A DNA stretch of 64,000 nt from Tamarix chinensis (taxonomy: Eukaryota; Streptophyta; Magnoliopsida; Caryophyllales; Tamaricaceae). Both the position numbers and the translations under genes were made by a program. The stretch covers positions 94,628,132 to 94,692,131 of the forward strand of contig CM060174.1 of the NCBI GenBank assembly GCA_030549775.1. Direction: 5' to 3'. Below the pieces are notes generated by a model. The model was not told where the DNA came from. It ran no database searches and worked only from the letters and a program-made list of their open reading frames with translations. Of the stretch, positions 13,740 to 26,400 are shown one piece after another. Numbering within the stretch: the stretch's first letter is position 1; every line of letters starts with the position of its first letter.

Positions 13740-16416
13740 AAGTCACAACAAGCTGAAGCCCTTAATTTGTTGGGGATTCACCCGAAATTCTCTGTTTAGT
13801 GCATTTGTCAGAGAAGAGGATAATTTGCTCCCTGAAAGACGTTTGAGTGGATCTTTTTGTCGGTTAAGAGTACTCTAAATGGGGTTTTCGGATTTTGTGA
13901 AGAAAAGTACCAGTCTCATGTCTTCCCCCTGAAAATATTCGAGTATATCTTCTTTCCCGCATTCACTCTTCGTTGTTCAGCTTCTCTTTGCATTTTGGTT
14001 GCAATGTGGGTACAGCCATTGTGGTCTCTGATCTGTTGCTTTTTCTTGGGTTTGGTTTAAGCTTTGTTGTTCGTTTTTGGCAATAATCGGACAGGTTTTG
14101 ACGAGATCTGAAGCATTTTGTAAATTTAATACCTCTTTCATTGTGCTTCTCATGATTATCATTCGTCCCTCCATTTACAATTTAATCGTGTTGGTTTGTT
14201 TTTTCATGCTGGGTATTTTTCTTTTGTATGTATTTCCTTTCTGCGTATGGATTGGTGCTTTTGCTGCTAAGGAAGATGTGATTCGTTTGCTGGTTAAGAT
14301 TTTAGTGTGGACTTGCTATATTTTGGGTTTATAACAGCGTTGGAATTGGCTGAGTGACTTTCACCGTATACAATGTCTATTTAAGTCATGCAACCGAAAG
14401 GTATTTAGTTGGATGGATTATATGATTCAAAATTTTGTATCTTATTTTGATAGGCATTTCTCTGAGCTCGCTTAGTTATGACTTTCCTCTTGACAAATCC
14501 AGCTTTCTCCGGTATGTCTGATAAACGTGCTAGCCTCTTCATTTGTGTGATATTCTGTTAGTTTTGTTGAATGGATTTTAATGGAAGTGTGACTGGTCCC
14601 TCTGTCTTCATTCACCACCCCCAGCTGTAAATTGTCGATCTGGACTAACCTGGACTTGGTTAAAGCTTGACTTTCCTGTATGGCTTGAGCTGGGCAGTCT
14701 TTTTCTTTCTTATAGTTTATGTAGCTGTCTATTATGTTGGAAACAGCAATCATCTCTTTTATGACCTGAAGAGTTAGAATTTTCTATAGATGAGTCTCTT
14801 TCTTTTTAATTCTTGTTTATATTTTAGTAGAATGGTTCTAATATCTTTTTAAGTACTTGTACTTTTGATGATGTTGGGAATGGAATGTTTGATAGGGACA
14901 CTAGTTATTTCGCATCTTAAACATAATTATAATAGTAGGTAATTATCTGCTGTCTAGGCAAACATTTGTAAGTCTGTTACATGCTGACTGTTTTGTGATC
15001 ATCAGCAGGAAAAGGTGTTTTTTTTTTATGGGAAGTATAAGAAAGAAGAGGCACCCAGGCATGTAGAACCATAAACTTAGTTAATGTGGCACAACTGCCA
15101 TGAATTTTTTCAAGTCGTCAGTCCGAGCTTTAAATCATGGAATTGTGACTTGTCTTATCTTTTTTTATTTTCTTACCAAGGAATGTACTTTCTCTTTTTA
15201 TCATTCTAGAATGTACTTCTTTTATCAATCTAATACAGCCTATCTTCTTTCTTTTATAGGAAGCCATGGTTATTACTTATCGATCTGAAAATTGTCTGAT
15301 CTGTTGTTCATTCAAATCATCACTTCTATATAGATCTCAAAAGCATTTGGGCTGATTTTCTCCCACTTTCTTCGGATCTTTAACCATGTTTATTTTGCAT
15401 TTATATCTTTCTGGGATGAGATGTTGCCAATTTCGGATTACTAACATCACAGATTCACCATACATAGCAATCGGCATTGTGTTCCACTACATATTGCTGA
15501 CATGTTTTTCTCTGTCTTTTCTGCTTTCATATGTGGAGTTGCTCTAGTTGATCACCATATGCTCACATGTTGCATTCCTTCTTGTATCATGCAACATTTG
15601 TCATTATACCCATGTTTCTGTGTGTTGGTATTCTGTGGCAGTCCTTAGGCTACTTTTGACTGTTAATTTTGTTGATAAATTGCTAGGATATGTCAGTTAT
15701 ACCTACTGCTTAGTTTTTGAGAATGTTGAACAATAGCCAACTAATAACCCGTATAATATGTCTCCATATCCTCCCGACTTCTAGCCCCACCATGTAACTA
15801 GGAAATGTCATGCTTCATTTGTGACACCCTCTCTCTAGTTATGGGCTTACATTCATGGCGTCAAAGTTTCCCAGTCTGCTTTTTGCTGCTACATACTCTG
15901 TACAGTGGGGTTGGTTATTTCTCTTTTTGGGATGGAGTAGAATTTGGGAATGGAAGGTTGGGGGGGGGGGGGGGTTGGAATACATATCCTTTGTTTACCA
16001 CTTGGTTTGTTTTCCAGAATTTCAAAACATAGCCAAATAATAACCGGAAAACATGGTGCTCCTGGCTATTCCACCCGGTGCAACAGTTAAAATGGAAATA
16101 TGTATCCACAAGCAGACAGATTATTAAATGTCTATGCTACTGATGTGAGCCAATAACTAGATACAGTAAGTCACAGTTAGTATGTCACTTAAATTTAACT
16201 TATGTATGCTAATGTTACTTTCAGCTTGTAAATGCTATTACTGAATGCCTGTGCTACCATTGCGTTCTATTCAATTATCCATTTGCTATCTCTCTCCCTC
16301 ACACTATTACCCTGTGACCATGAAACATTGCCCTTGTGCTTACAAAAGCCAATGTTTTTGTCTTTGCAGATCTGAGCTACACTTCTGACTGATATCTGGC
16401 GTTCACACATTTAGTT
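13740..16416 (+). other. probable 5'UTR and leader intron(s) of the DeSI-like gene
   Basis: Base composition changes near 13,700 from very AT-rich to the T-rich, mixed composition typical of plant UTRs and introns. A clean 3' splice site (pyrimidine run, then TTTGCAG, ending about 16369) lies some 47 bases before the start codon, so the last UTR exon is about 16370-16416. A leader intron of about 2.4 kb is inferred. The first exon's donor could not be fixed. A run of 15 G lies at 15960-15974. Short open frames in this stretch have no recognisable family content. Confidence 0.45.
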
Positions 16417-16627
16417 ATGAAACTGGGATCAAAGAAAGGATGGAAATCCATGGTCCCTCTGCGCTTGAGGAGCAAATCAGTCACCCGGTTTTGTTTGTTC
16501 CCTAGAGTCAGGTCTTCTGGATTTGGTCCTGGTGACACACCTGTTTATCTGAATGTGTATGACCTAACACCCATGAATGGATATCTTTATTGGGCTGGTC
16601 TTGGTATTTTTCACTCTGGTGTGGAAG
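16417..16627 (+). CDS. DeSI-like coding exon 1
   Basis: Start codon to the donor 'gaag|gtaaaa', residues 1-70 plus one base of codon 71. It carries the catalytic histidine in IFHSGVE. Confidence 0.92.
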
Positions 16628-17964
16628 GTAAAACATCATCAGCTACATCTTTCCAATGCCAAAAAGTACAAGGAGCTTGCACCTTATTGTCATGTTATGC
16701 TGTGTCTGCATATTCACTGCATGCAATCTGGGTAGTGAAACACATCATTTAGATTTTGTTTGGATCTGCAAGTCACTGAATATTGGGAGGGAGGACTATG
16801 CTAAGTTTCTGGCAATTGATAGGGGATAATTGTGAAGATCGTGCATACTTGACTCAATTCATGCTGAGGGTCGAAAAAGAGAGTTTCTGGCATGAAGAGA
16901 AAAAAAATGTACCTTTTGTTCATTTATACATGTGAAGTTTTTGCAGTACTGCAGCATAAGCTGTAGAATCTTGTTTACCCTTGTGAAAGTCACATGCTAA
17001 ATTGTAATTGCAACAAAGATGATCACAAGCCCCAACCATGATGGAGTCTGAAAGATTAGGGGGAGGCAAAAACTTTGGAAGTTTGTACATGTAAAAAAGG
17101 TTGCTCAAAAATCTTATATGAGATCCTTATGAAAAAATAAACTCCTCTGTAAAAACTGGAAGTCTGCATAGAAAATTTGCTTATTGGTGTTTGCCTTAGT
17201 GAGTTGCAAATGACTTGATTCTGTATCCAATTTATTTTTCACTGTTAACTGCAATATCATCTTTTTTAGCTATCTTTGTATTTCACTGTGCAATTATTGA
17301 GATATATAAAATAATTTAACTCCTGATTTACATTTTGCAGTACATGGCGTTGAATATGCATTTGGTGCTCATGATTACCCTACTAGTGGAGTGTTTGAGG
17401 TCGACCCTCGGCAGTGCCCTGGCTTCAAGTTTAGAAAATCAATATGTATTGGAACCACAAGCTTGGACCCAAAGCAAGTTAGAGAGTTCATGGAGAAGCA
17501 GGCTTCTAGTTACAATGGTGATACATACCATTTGATTGTCAAAAATTGCAATCACTTCTGCAAGGATGTTTGCTACAAGCTGACGGGGAAGAAGATCCCA
17601 AAATGGGTTAATCGACTTGCGAAAATAGGTATGATATTCCAATATACAAATCTCAAGCAGAATACGCCTAAAGATAACCATAATAATATCAGTCAGCTCT
17701 CGTCCTCCCTCCCTCCGGGCCGTAATGTTACCTTCTTTATTGATTTCCATTGCAGGTTCAGCCTGCAACTGTATACTTCCTGAAACCGTGAAGATAACTA
17801 CGGTTCAACAAGATGGTAGTTTGGCTAGCTACGACAGCGAGAAAAGGCACTTGAAAAATGCATTCAGCTGCCTGTCTTCAATTTCTATGCGACAGAGACA
17901 ACTGTCAACATCTTCTTTGTTTCTTCGTTCTCCCCTCAAAGCTGCCTGCCTTCATGTGAACTGA
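16417..17964 (+). CDS. PPPDE/DeSI-like thiol peptidase, three coding exons
   Basis: Joined exons 16417-16627, 17341-17628 and 17756-17964 give 235 residues. All introns are GT-AG and the phases agree (1, 1). The product is a PPPDE/DeSI-family cysteine peptidase of the plant type related to Arabidopsis At4g17486; this family has deSUMOylating or deubiquitinating members, and the substrate of this branch is not certain. The domain begins at TPVYLNVYDL (about residues 41-50). The catalytic histidine is in IFHSGVE (His66) and the catalytic cysteine in VKNCNHFC (Cys140). TGKKIPKWVNRLA (152-164) is a family hallmark. The serine-rich tail (about 168-235) is variable in the family. The start at MKLGSKKGWKS matches the conserved plant N-terminus. 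No signal peptide or membrane segment is seen. It is convergent with LPEAT1 and looks intact. Confidence 0.93.
17341..17628 (+). CDS. DeSI-like coding exon 2
   Basis: Follows the acceptor 'ttttgcag' and ends at 'aatag|gtatg'. It encodes residues 71-166 and the first base of codon 167, including HGVEYAFGAHDYPTSG and the catalytic cysteine box NCNHFC. Confidence 0.93.
17756..17964 (+). CDS. DeSI-like coding exon 3
   Basis: Follows the acceptor 'ccattgcag', encodes SACNCILPE and a serine/arginine-rich tail, and stops with TGA at 17962-17964. Confidence 0.9.
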
Positions 17965-18190
17965 GAAGTTCCAAGAAACGGTTTCGTTGAGAGGAAGGTA
18001 AGGATGCTAGATTCGTTCAAGCAATTCTGTGAAAAGTAGTTTCCCTTTTTTTTCCCTCTTTTTCTTACATTAGATATTCGCCCAGAGCTCCATGAAGTTT
18101 GAGAGTTCAGGAGATGGGTAGGTATATGTAATGCGAGTTCTTGTATTTATCTGTGAATGAAATGCTATGTTTCTGGCATCTTCAATATTG
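17965..18190 (+). other. probable 3'UTR of the DeSI-like gene
   Basis: Sequence after the stop stays T-rich and of transcribed character. AATGAAATG near 18157 could serve as a weak polyadenylation signal. The end is a guess. Confidence 0.35.
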
Positions 18191-20277
18191 GTCTGTGTGA
18201 AGTATCAGTTCAACGAGGAGCATTCGGCTTTTTTAATTTTATTTAGTTGCTGTGGATGATTGCTAAAGGTATACGCCCCCTAGTGTCATATTTGACAGTG
18301 GTCTGTGTACATAATAGTTGTGACGGACCTGTTTGGCATTTGTCATGCTGATTCTTTCCACAGGATTTGCAAGCAGCAAAACTTTTGTGAGTTCAGGAAC
18401 TGCTCTGACTAAACCAAGGGGAAACAAGCGAATCGGCACCCAAGGGCCCAACCAGAGGAGTGTACAATAAAGTGATTGACCACTTTGAAGGAATCACATA
18501 TCACACAAACCACGCCCATCATGTCGTAAAGACATTGGAAACATGGAGCGCGGATGGATCAAAACCACAATCACCCACAGCTACCGCCGCCTCCCCACCA
18601 ACATCCACCATGGGTTGAATTTGATACTGACATAATCAATAATATGAAAGTAACTATAACATACAAATTGCTTACTACCTAAAAGTATACTGAGCAATCT
18701 GAACCGACCCAACCCTGCCGAATAAGGGGATGCAACGCGGTGTGCCGGCTGTCATCATTTTGGTCTGATGATCTGTGCATACCAGTTACCACTCTGTGGC
18801 AGTACACTATTAACCTATGCAACCCACCTGATAGGGCTAATAACTTAAGTAACGCATATGTTGGTTTAAAATTTATTAATCACCATCCTAACCAGCTGTA
18901 AATTGAAACCATGAGCTACATGGACAGCATAAATTGAGGCAATTACAGTTGGCACATGAAAATCATTTGAAACACGTACCTCAAAGTATGGATTGTACAC
19001 TAACACACTAAAGAGCAAATACACCCCTCCGACAGTATAAATTCAACGAACGCAATGATTGAAGAAGACATGAATACAATGGGCACAATTCAACTGATTC
19101 GAAAATAGTGGGCAAGAATCTTATTTAGAGAACAAGTAATCCCTAATTTAACAAAGATAATCTGAAACTATTTACGGAATTATAACTAATGTAATTCAAA
19201 AACAAAACCTAATGACTTAACTTTCCTATTATATCCACAACAAATGACGATATAACTGGAAGGTGGAAATTATAATAAAATTTAATTTGAATAAGTTAAC
19301 GGCATGTTAGGACAGAACCAATTAACCTTACCAGAAATGAGAAAACTTGACTACAATTTAGGATGGACAAGAAAGATAAACAAACTATTTCATCCATTTG
19401 TGGAAGTTTTTTTTTTTTACTCAAACTTTTTGTTTCAAATAGAATTTGTTTTTGTTAAAAATAATATTTACTTTTTATTCACTTTCATTCTTTCTTTTTC
19501 TTCTTCGATGCACAAATTATCATGTTTTTCCAATAAAACGTATAATAATTATACTAAGGGTATATTTATTATCTTTTAAAATAGTATATAAATTGCTAAA
19601 AAGGATTCTTCTAGAAACAGATGGATTACGACAGATTAAAAAAGGGGAGTAACCAATATGGGGCAATATTACTTAAGATATCAATGGATTATCATAGACC
19701 ACTGCCATTACAAGCATCATGTCTTGTGGCATCTGCTTATCTCAATTGTCAGCTACCTAGTTTCCTACCCTCCTTTTCTATGTGATAATCCTTGTCCAAT
19801 CATCCGCGTTAAGACTTTAAAGTCACTCTGATCGTCCACAACTTATAGATTTGCATCTTGCAGACACAAAATGAGACCTACCCGTGGCACCTAATGTTAC
19901 TAACTCTCTCGGTCTTCATATCAAACAGATGCTGCTGAGGGGCAAATCATCAGTTTCAGCGTGGCATCATAGAGCATAGCCCCATAGCATCATCAAAAGC
20001 CTGAATAAATACATTCCTTTGGCAAGGCATACCAATGTTCATCCCAAATACAGTTCTCTATATCTATCGCTTTTTTCACCTATTCATTTTGCAAATGATA
20101 AAACAATACAATGCATATACAGAGGCCGATTGAACTTATCTTTGACCCAAAAAACCTGCAGGAAGACGAAACAGTCACTTCAGATTAAATATATGTCATG
20201 AGCACACGAAAAGCACCACCAGATGCCATTTTATAAATTATTAAGAATACATCTACAAGGCCAGAATAGCACACAGG
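18191..20277. other. intergenic region between two convergent genes
   Basis: About 2 kb between the 3' ends of the DeSI-like gene and LPEAT1. No gene or RNA is recognised. It turns AT-rich after 19,200. Some of 18,250-18,480 could be an extended 3'UTR of the DeSI-like gene, but nothing proves it. Confidence 0.5.
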
Positions 20278-20361
20278 TTTATTCCACTGCTTAGTTTTTA
20301 TATTCAACACCAAACTAAGTGCTAAAGACAGAGACTACATTGAGTGAGGCCACACAAAATA
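20278..20361 (-). other. LPEAT1 3'UTR with AATAAA signal
   Basis: On the minus strand an AATAAA hexamer sits at 20283-20278, about 80 bases after the LPEAT1 stop codon. This is a plausible poly(A) signal; cleavage should fall a little downstream (lower coordinates). Confidence 0.45.
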
Positions 20362-20469
20362 TCAATCGGCTTTCTGATGCAAAACACTATGCAGGCTATT
20401 ATTACCATTCAGAGCAGCATGATATATCCGTTTCTCAGGCAGCCCAATGTCTGATAGGATCAAATTACC
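20362..20469 (-). CDS. LPEAT1: LPEAT1 terminal exon 8
   Basis: Encodes [20 protein letters not shown] and a short tail ending QKAD-stop. It follows acceptor 'tttgtgcag' and continues the family sequence in phase 0 across the giant intron, so it belongs to the same gene although it lies 16.4 kb from exon 7. Confidence 0.9.
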   Translation of the reverse strand, partial: GNLILSDIGLPEKRIYHAALNGNNSLHSVLHQKAD

Positions 20470-23400
20470 CTGCACAAAGGCCGGAAAATTAGTTAAAAAC
20501 ATACAAATAGGTTTCATGAAAACAACATGACAACAGCACAAATATGCCCCCAAAAAATGTCTAACTATCAAAACAAGCCTTCATAAATTTGTAGACTTGA
20601 GAATAGAAGAAATAGCAGGTAGCCTTGTCTGTCTTCCAAAGAAAGATAGAGGTCATGAAGTGATAATTATCTCACTTGCGAATATATATGGGTGTGATCA
20701 AATATATAACAGGGCTGCTGATATAACAATCATAGTTAATCAAAAAGAATATAGTTCGGGGTATGTGATGCATAGGGGCGGGCATGGAATAAGGGTGTGT
20801 ATCATGCATATAATCACATATTTTAAATTTCTTCCCCATATTAACAATCACGTGATATCCCCACCAAATTAATTAAAGGGAATTTAGTTTTGCATGTTTG
20901 GAAGGAAATTCAATAATACCTTCAAATTCAGTTAGAGGTTTCTGGAGAGTTTGAATTGAGGATGGTGGGATGGCAAGGCCAGTAGAATTATTCAATAAAC
21001 TTCTTTTTTTATTTACTCATTTTAATTAATAATTTTTAAATAATAAAATTAATTTACCAACTAAAAATTATTTAGCAGTTATGGTCAACGGCTCAAAAAT
21101 AAAAGGTTCAAATTGTTCCAATGCAAAAGACGGCCCGCAAAGCATCTACAGATTGTTCAAGAGTTGGATTGAAGACTCAATTGCATCAAATACGGGAAGC
21201 TATCCCAGGGAATTTGAACCCTAACCTCATTAGTGACCACATCTAGCAGCAGACTGAATTGCAGTGGCCACTAAAGCATGGAAATTATATTTCAGCTTTT
21301 ATTCAGGCGTTTATTTATCATAAGAATACAACTAATAAGGTACTGATGTAGAATTCGGTAGGGAATAGACTGAATGAACAACATGATAAAAGGCCGTGTT
21401 TTGCAGTCTTATACAGCTTGCTTGGCACACCTCATAAAATCTCATGCAGGGTAACTTCTTACCCAGGGATTTTTAGCACAACCAAAACTGAAATCACTCA
21501 AATTGTTATTCATAAATCAAATAACACCTAAAAATGATCACAGCAATAATTATATTATATTAGTCAACCTATCACAATAAGACCTAAGATCAGCTTAAAT
21601 CCTATCCCATAGAATAATGGCAAATCAAATTACAAGAAATGCAGAATATTAACCAAAACTACTAGGTCTCTAAAAAGCCTTGAACAGGACTACTAGGTCT
21701 CTAAAAGGCCTAGAACAAGCAATAAAATCACGGTCGCAGTATTGGAGCGTTGAGAATAATAAATTATATGCCACAATCATCGTGGCGTGAATTTTTTTTT
21801 ATTTCACCATATAATTTAATTATGATTTATTGATCATTTGAATATAAATATTTAATAAACTAGTATTTTATATTATATTAGAAGTAATTAAGGGAGTCAT
21901 TATATGTTAAAGTGTCCTAATAACCCTAAATTTTCCTTAGAATAAAAAAAATAAATGTTATTTAATTGTACATATAAACGTAATAAATAATAATACTTTA
22001 GTATAATTCAATAATAAGTTGGTCCAATATATATATAGTAAGTGAATAAGAAAAAATTATCATGCATGCTTTTTTTAGTAGATTTAAGAATTATCAATAA
22101 ATAGCGGATTTATCAGTTATTTTCCAATTTATTAACAATTTAGTGGGTGGTAAATATGAAATTTCAAAAGCGTAGTATATTGGTCATTCCGCATTACGGC
22201 TGGCCTAAAAACCGCTAAATAATAGCTGCTATGCTATAGCAGCAACGCAATTTAATTGTGTGGTCTAAAGGGCTGACAGACAGTAAAATCCACTTGGACA
22301 TGAACTTCACTACCAATAACTCGGCAAAGAATTAGGACTTCATCTACAGGACCTATGGTGAGGTGCTACATAGACAGACTACATAAATCTGTCCGACCAT
22401 GAGCACTAGCCTCCTGGAATGGATTTTGCCTCTAGACCTAGAATAATTCTTAGCATCATGAGCACAAATACAGAAAGAATCACACAATGATAATGGGGCA
22501 TGATAACCAACAATCATAATTAGGAGGAATGTGTCACAATGGCTACACTAGAAATGTATAGGACTGCCAGAGTAGCTAGTTTAGCACTAGGACCATATTC
22601 TGCAAAACTTTGTTCCTATTGCCTACTTTGCCGGAAAAAAAGGGCATCCAGCTCTCAAATTGTGTTCTCTGATCACCAATTTACTGCACCAAACTTAATT
22701 AGCTTGGATTAGAGCTTCAACATTTTGATATTCTTTCCATCATTTCTTGAAAATTATTTTACAATTTCAAATCCAATTCATCATAACCAAAGAACAAAAA
22801 CAAGCAAGAACTCATTGATATTGACTTCAAACGCACAGCTACCATATTCTCTTCATTACAAGATAGTGACAAACGAACTGGCCGAACAAGACAAGGACAG
22901 GTAATCAACAACTAACGCTGGTGCAATCAAAAACACAAAGAGCGGTAGGTGGCAGTAGCTAGCCTGCAACGACACAAACAATGAATCTTGGGGAAAAGAT
23001 AGGCTAGTAGGCGATGAAGTATTAAATTAAGGAAGTGTGTGGCAACGAGCAATGAGTCACGGAAGTGAGGCAAATGTTTGGCTACATGCAGCAATGCACA
23101 CCAGCAAAGATGGTAGAGGTTGCAGATGGCTACAGCATGCCACAAAGGTCGTGGTGAGTGAGCGATGGGGTTCATAACAAAATGGTAGCTTTGATTGCGA
23201 ATGACAATAAGCATAAGTGAGTGGGGGGAGATGCACAGGTGGAAATTTCAAAGAAAAAATAAGGAAAATGGAATTAGGAGGAAAGGGAAAGAGGTCAACA
23301 AGGAAGACAAGACTTTAAGGACAGGTCAAGTTTTTCTTATCTTATTCCCAAATAACACAGAAATTTTTTAATAATAGATTAATGATACTGATTATAATAA

Positions 23401-26400
23401 TAATAGTAACGGCAACTATAATAATAATAGTAATGAATAAAATACAAATCATGGAAATAATTATCAAAAAATAATAATAATAACACATGCAAATTAGATT
23501 AAAAAGACAGACAAAGCAAACAGGCCCTCAGTCAAAAGAAGATACAACTCAACCGTTAATTCAATAAATTCAATGAACCACTCATAGTCTCATATCCATG
23601 GAATACGCACAAAGACTGATACCCTGTATGTAAGCCAATAGCTACAAAAGATGCCAAAAGTTATTAAGAATATCTAAAAGATACCTAATCCAAATCTTAT
23701 AGTTATAATTATTCCTAAGCGAAATATCTTTAAACTAATAGCTAAACTATCTTGATTGCAATCAGAGCTCCTCATATTCTATTTAAACTTACTAGGGCCC
23801 AAATACAACTAAGATACACAAGCTATATTCAGCATGGGAGATACCAATGCAAAGGGTCTAGAAGGCTATAATACCCATTTTTTTCTAGAAAAGCATGGGC
23901 ATAACGAGTGTAGACCAGGTAATAAAATCTTTTGCAGTCGCTCACATAGCGTCGTAAACGATAAATTATGTGTCGCGGTCATTACGGCGTAAATTTTTAT
24001 TTTTGCTTCACTATATACTTTAATTATTATTTATTTATCATTTGAATATAAATATTCAATAAACTATATTAGAAGTATTTAAGTGAATTATTATATGCTA
24101 AATTGTCCTAACAACCCTAAATTTACCTTGGAAAAAAAAGGGCATGTTATTTAGTAAGAAATGTAAAGGTAATAAATAAAAATACCTTATTATTGTTCAA
24201 TAGTAACTTGGTTCAACATATATATAGTAAATGAATAAGAACAAATTATCATACAAGCTTTTTTTAATAGATTTAAGAATTATCAATAAATGGCCAATTT
24301 ATCGGCAATTTATCCCAATTTACCATTGATATTTTTCGATTTATAGGTGATACCAATTTATCACCGATTTCCCAATGATTTATTGGCCGATAAATGTGAA
24401 ATTTTAAAACCGTAGCATATCAGTAATTTCGTGTCGCAGCTGACCCAAAAACCACTAAATAGCGGCCGCTACGCTATAGCGGAACCGCTATTTAATTGGA
24501 TGGTGTAGACATAGATAGAGCACTTGGAGAATTTTTGGCACAACGGATGTTAGCTCAAGGTGCAGAATAACACCTGCAACATTTAGTGCCCAAGATTGTT
24601 AATGCTTGTTACATGACTAATTACAAGCCTATAGCATGTTGTGATGTAGCATACAAAATCATATCATATTATCACCCATAGGCTTCAACATGCCATGCAC
24701 TTTTTAGTAGACTGCTCACAACTTGCACTTCTGCAAGGAAGGTTGATAGGGGACCGAACAACATATAAATGACAACAAGAAGTTGTGAAATACAAGGTTA
24801 CCCCTTTGAATGATGATTTGAATAGGCCTCAGGAAAGCTTATGATTCTCTTGCATGGAGCTTTCTAGGTTATATTTCTGAATACTCTATCTCCCAGATTG
24901 CAATTCACCATATGCTTGAATGGAAGTTGTTGTCCACCATGTAAAGGAGGTAAAGGGCTCATGTAAGGCGATCCTCTATGTCCCTATCTTTGTCTTAACT
25001 ATGGGGTACCTACACAGATCTTTATAGCTGTTGGAAGGATTTAAAGGGCATCCAGAATGCAGACATATAAAGCTAATTAACCTTAGCTTAGATGATCTGC
25101 TCTTTGCTCAGGAAACTCAAGGCTTCATTTGGATGGGAGTTCTAGGAAGATTTCATTTTAAGAGGGAATTTGTAAGGTTTTTCAGGCTTAAAAAACTTTT
25201 ACAAATGAGCAGTGAAATTCCTCCTAATGCTGAAATTCCAGCAGTACCAACAGGTTTCCAAACAACCAAATCCTCAAAAAAAAAGCAGTGCATACTTTGG
25301 AGGTTTATCAACAGCTTTGAAGGCACAGCTTTTGATGCATATGCCAATACAAATTGGGTCAAGTTAGGAAGGTTGTTATCAACGGGGGATAACTAAATAA
25401 GAAAACAGAGAAGAGGGTGAAGAAAATGGGTTGAATATGATCTTTGGTACCTCCTTAGATCATATACTAACAAGAACCACCTAAGGTTTCAACACTAAGG
25501 ATAAATCTTGTGAGATTTTAGGATTCAAACTTCAAACTCATGCACTAGAGTTGAAGGTGACTGATTTCTGCTGAGAGAAATAAGATAGCCAAATTCTGAG
25601 TTGTTTCTCCATTCAAGTGTGAACCCAACACTTATAGGAGAGTGTTGGGTCTCATTTAGTTGTAATACAACTCAACAAAAAAGGACTGGTTTGGTTAACT
25701 AATCAAACTAGTTAGTTGTCAAAGAGACTAACTTTAACTAGTTTAATCCTAACCAAAACTAAAGTTGACTTTGTACTAGCTGAAACAAAGAAATCAGAAT
25801 TGTTTGGGACCTTCCCAATGTCTTACATCTGACTTGGGAGGCTCCTTACAAGTTGATAAGCTAAGCTAAGCTAAAAACATCATTAAAAGTAAAAAGTAAA
25901 AGTAGCTTTTATGCTAAAGACTAAAACATTATTAAAAGCATAAAGCAGAAAGTAACTTTACTGCTGCAAGCTTAAAGTGCCATCATAGCCTAAGCATAGG
26001 TTTCTTTTCTTCCAAAAAAGGCCTGCCCCCTATGATACTTATAGCTGTTGCTGCTGCTAGTGCCCACATCTGCCCAGAAAAGTGTTGTTGGGGCTGCTAT
26101 TGTGAGACTTGAACTGTAGCCTATCCTTGGCTGGGTAGTGAGCCATTTAAGCCAAAAAAATGAGCCACTAAGGTGCAAAAGGTGGTGGCTGGATTGAAGT
26201 TTTGCATGGCTTTCATGGCTTGGGGTTTAGTTAAACTAATTAGTCCAAGTGAGGAGGTTTTTATGTCCCCCTAACTTAGAGAAATTAACAACTAAATTAA
26301 TATCTTGGATAATAGATGCTCCTGCATCAGCTTTTAGCTTTAATGAAGGGACCTTCCCCTTCAAGTATTTGTGGTTCCCCTTAATTGATCATCTCTTGCA

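Noticed and set aside
16920..17108. Minus-strand frame across DeSI-like intron
   Set aside because: Intron sequence, no family content.
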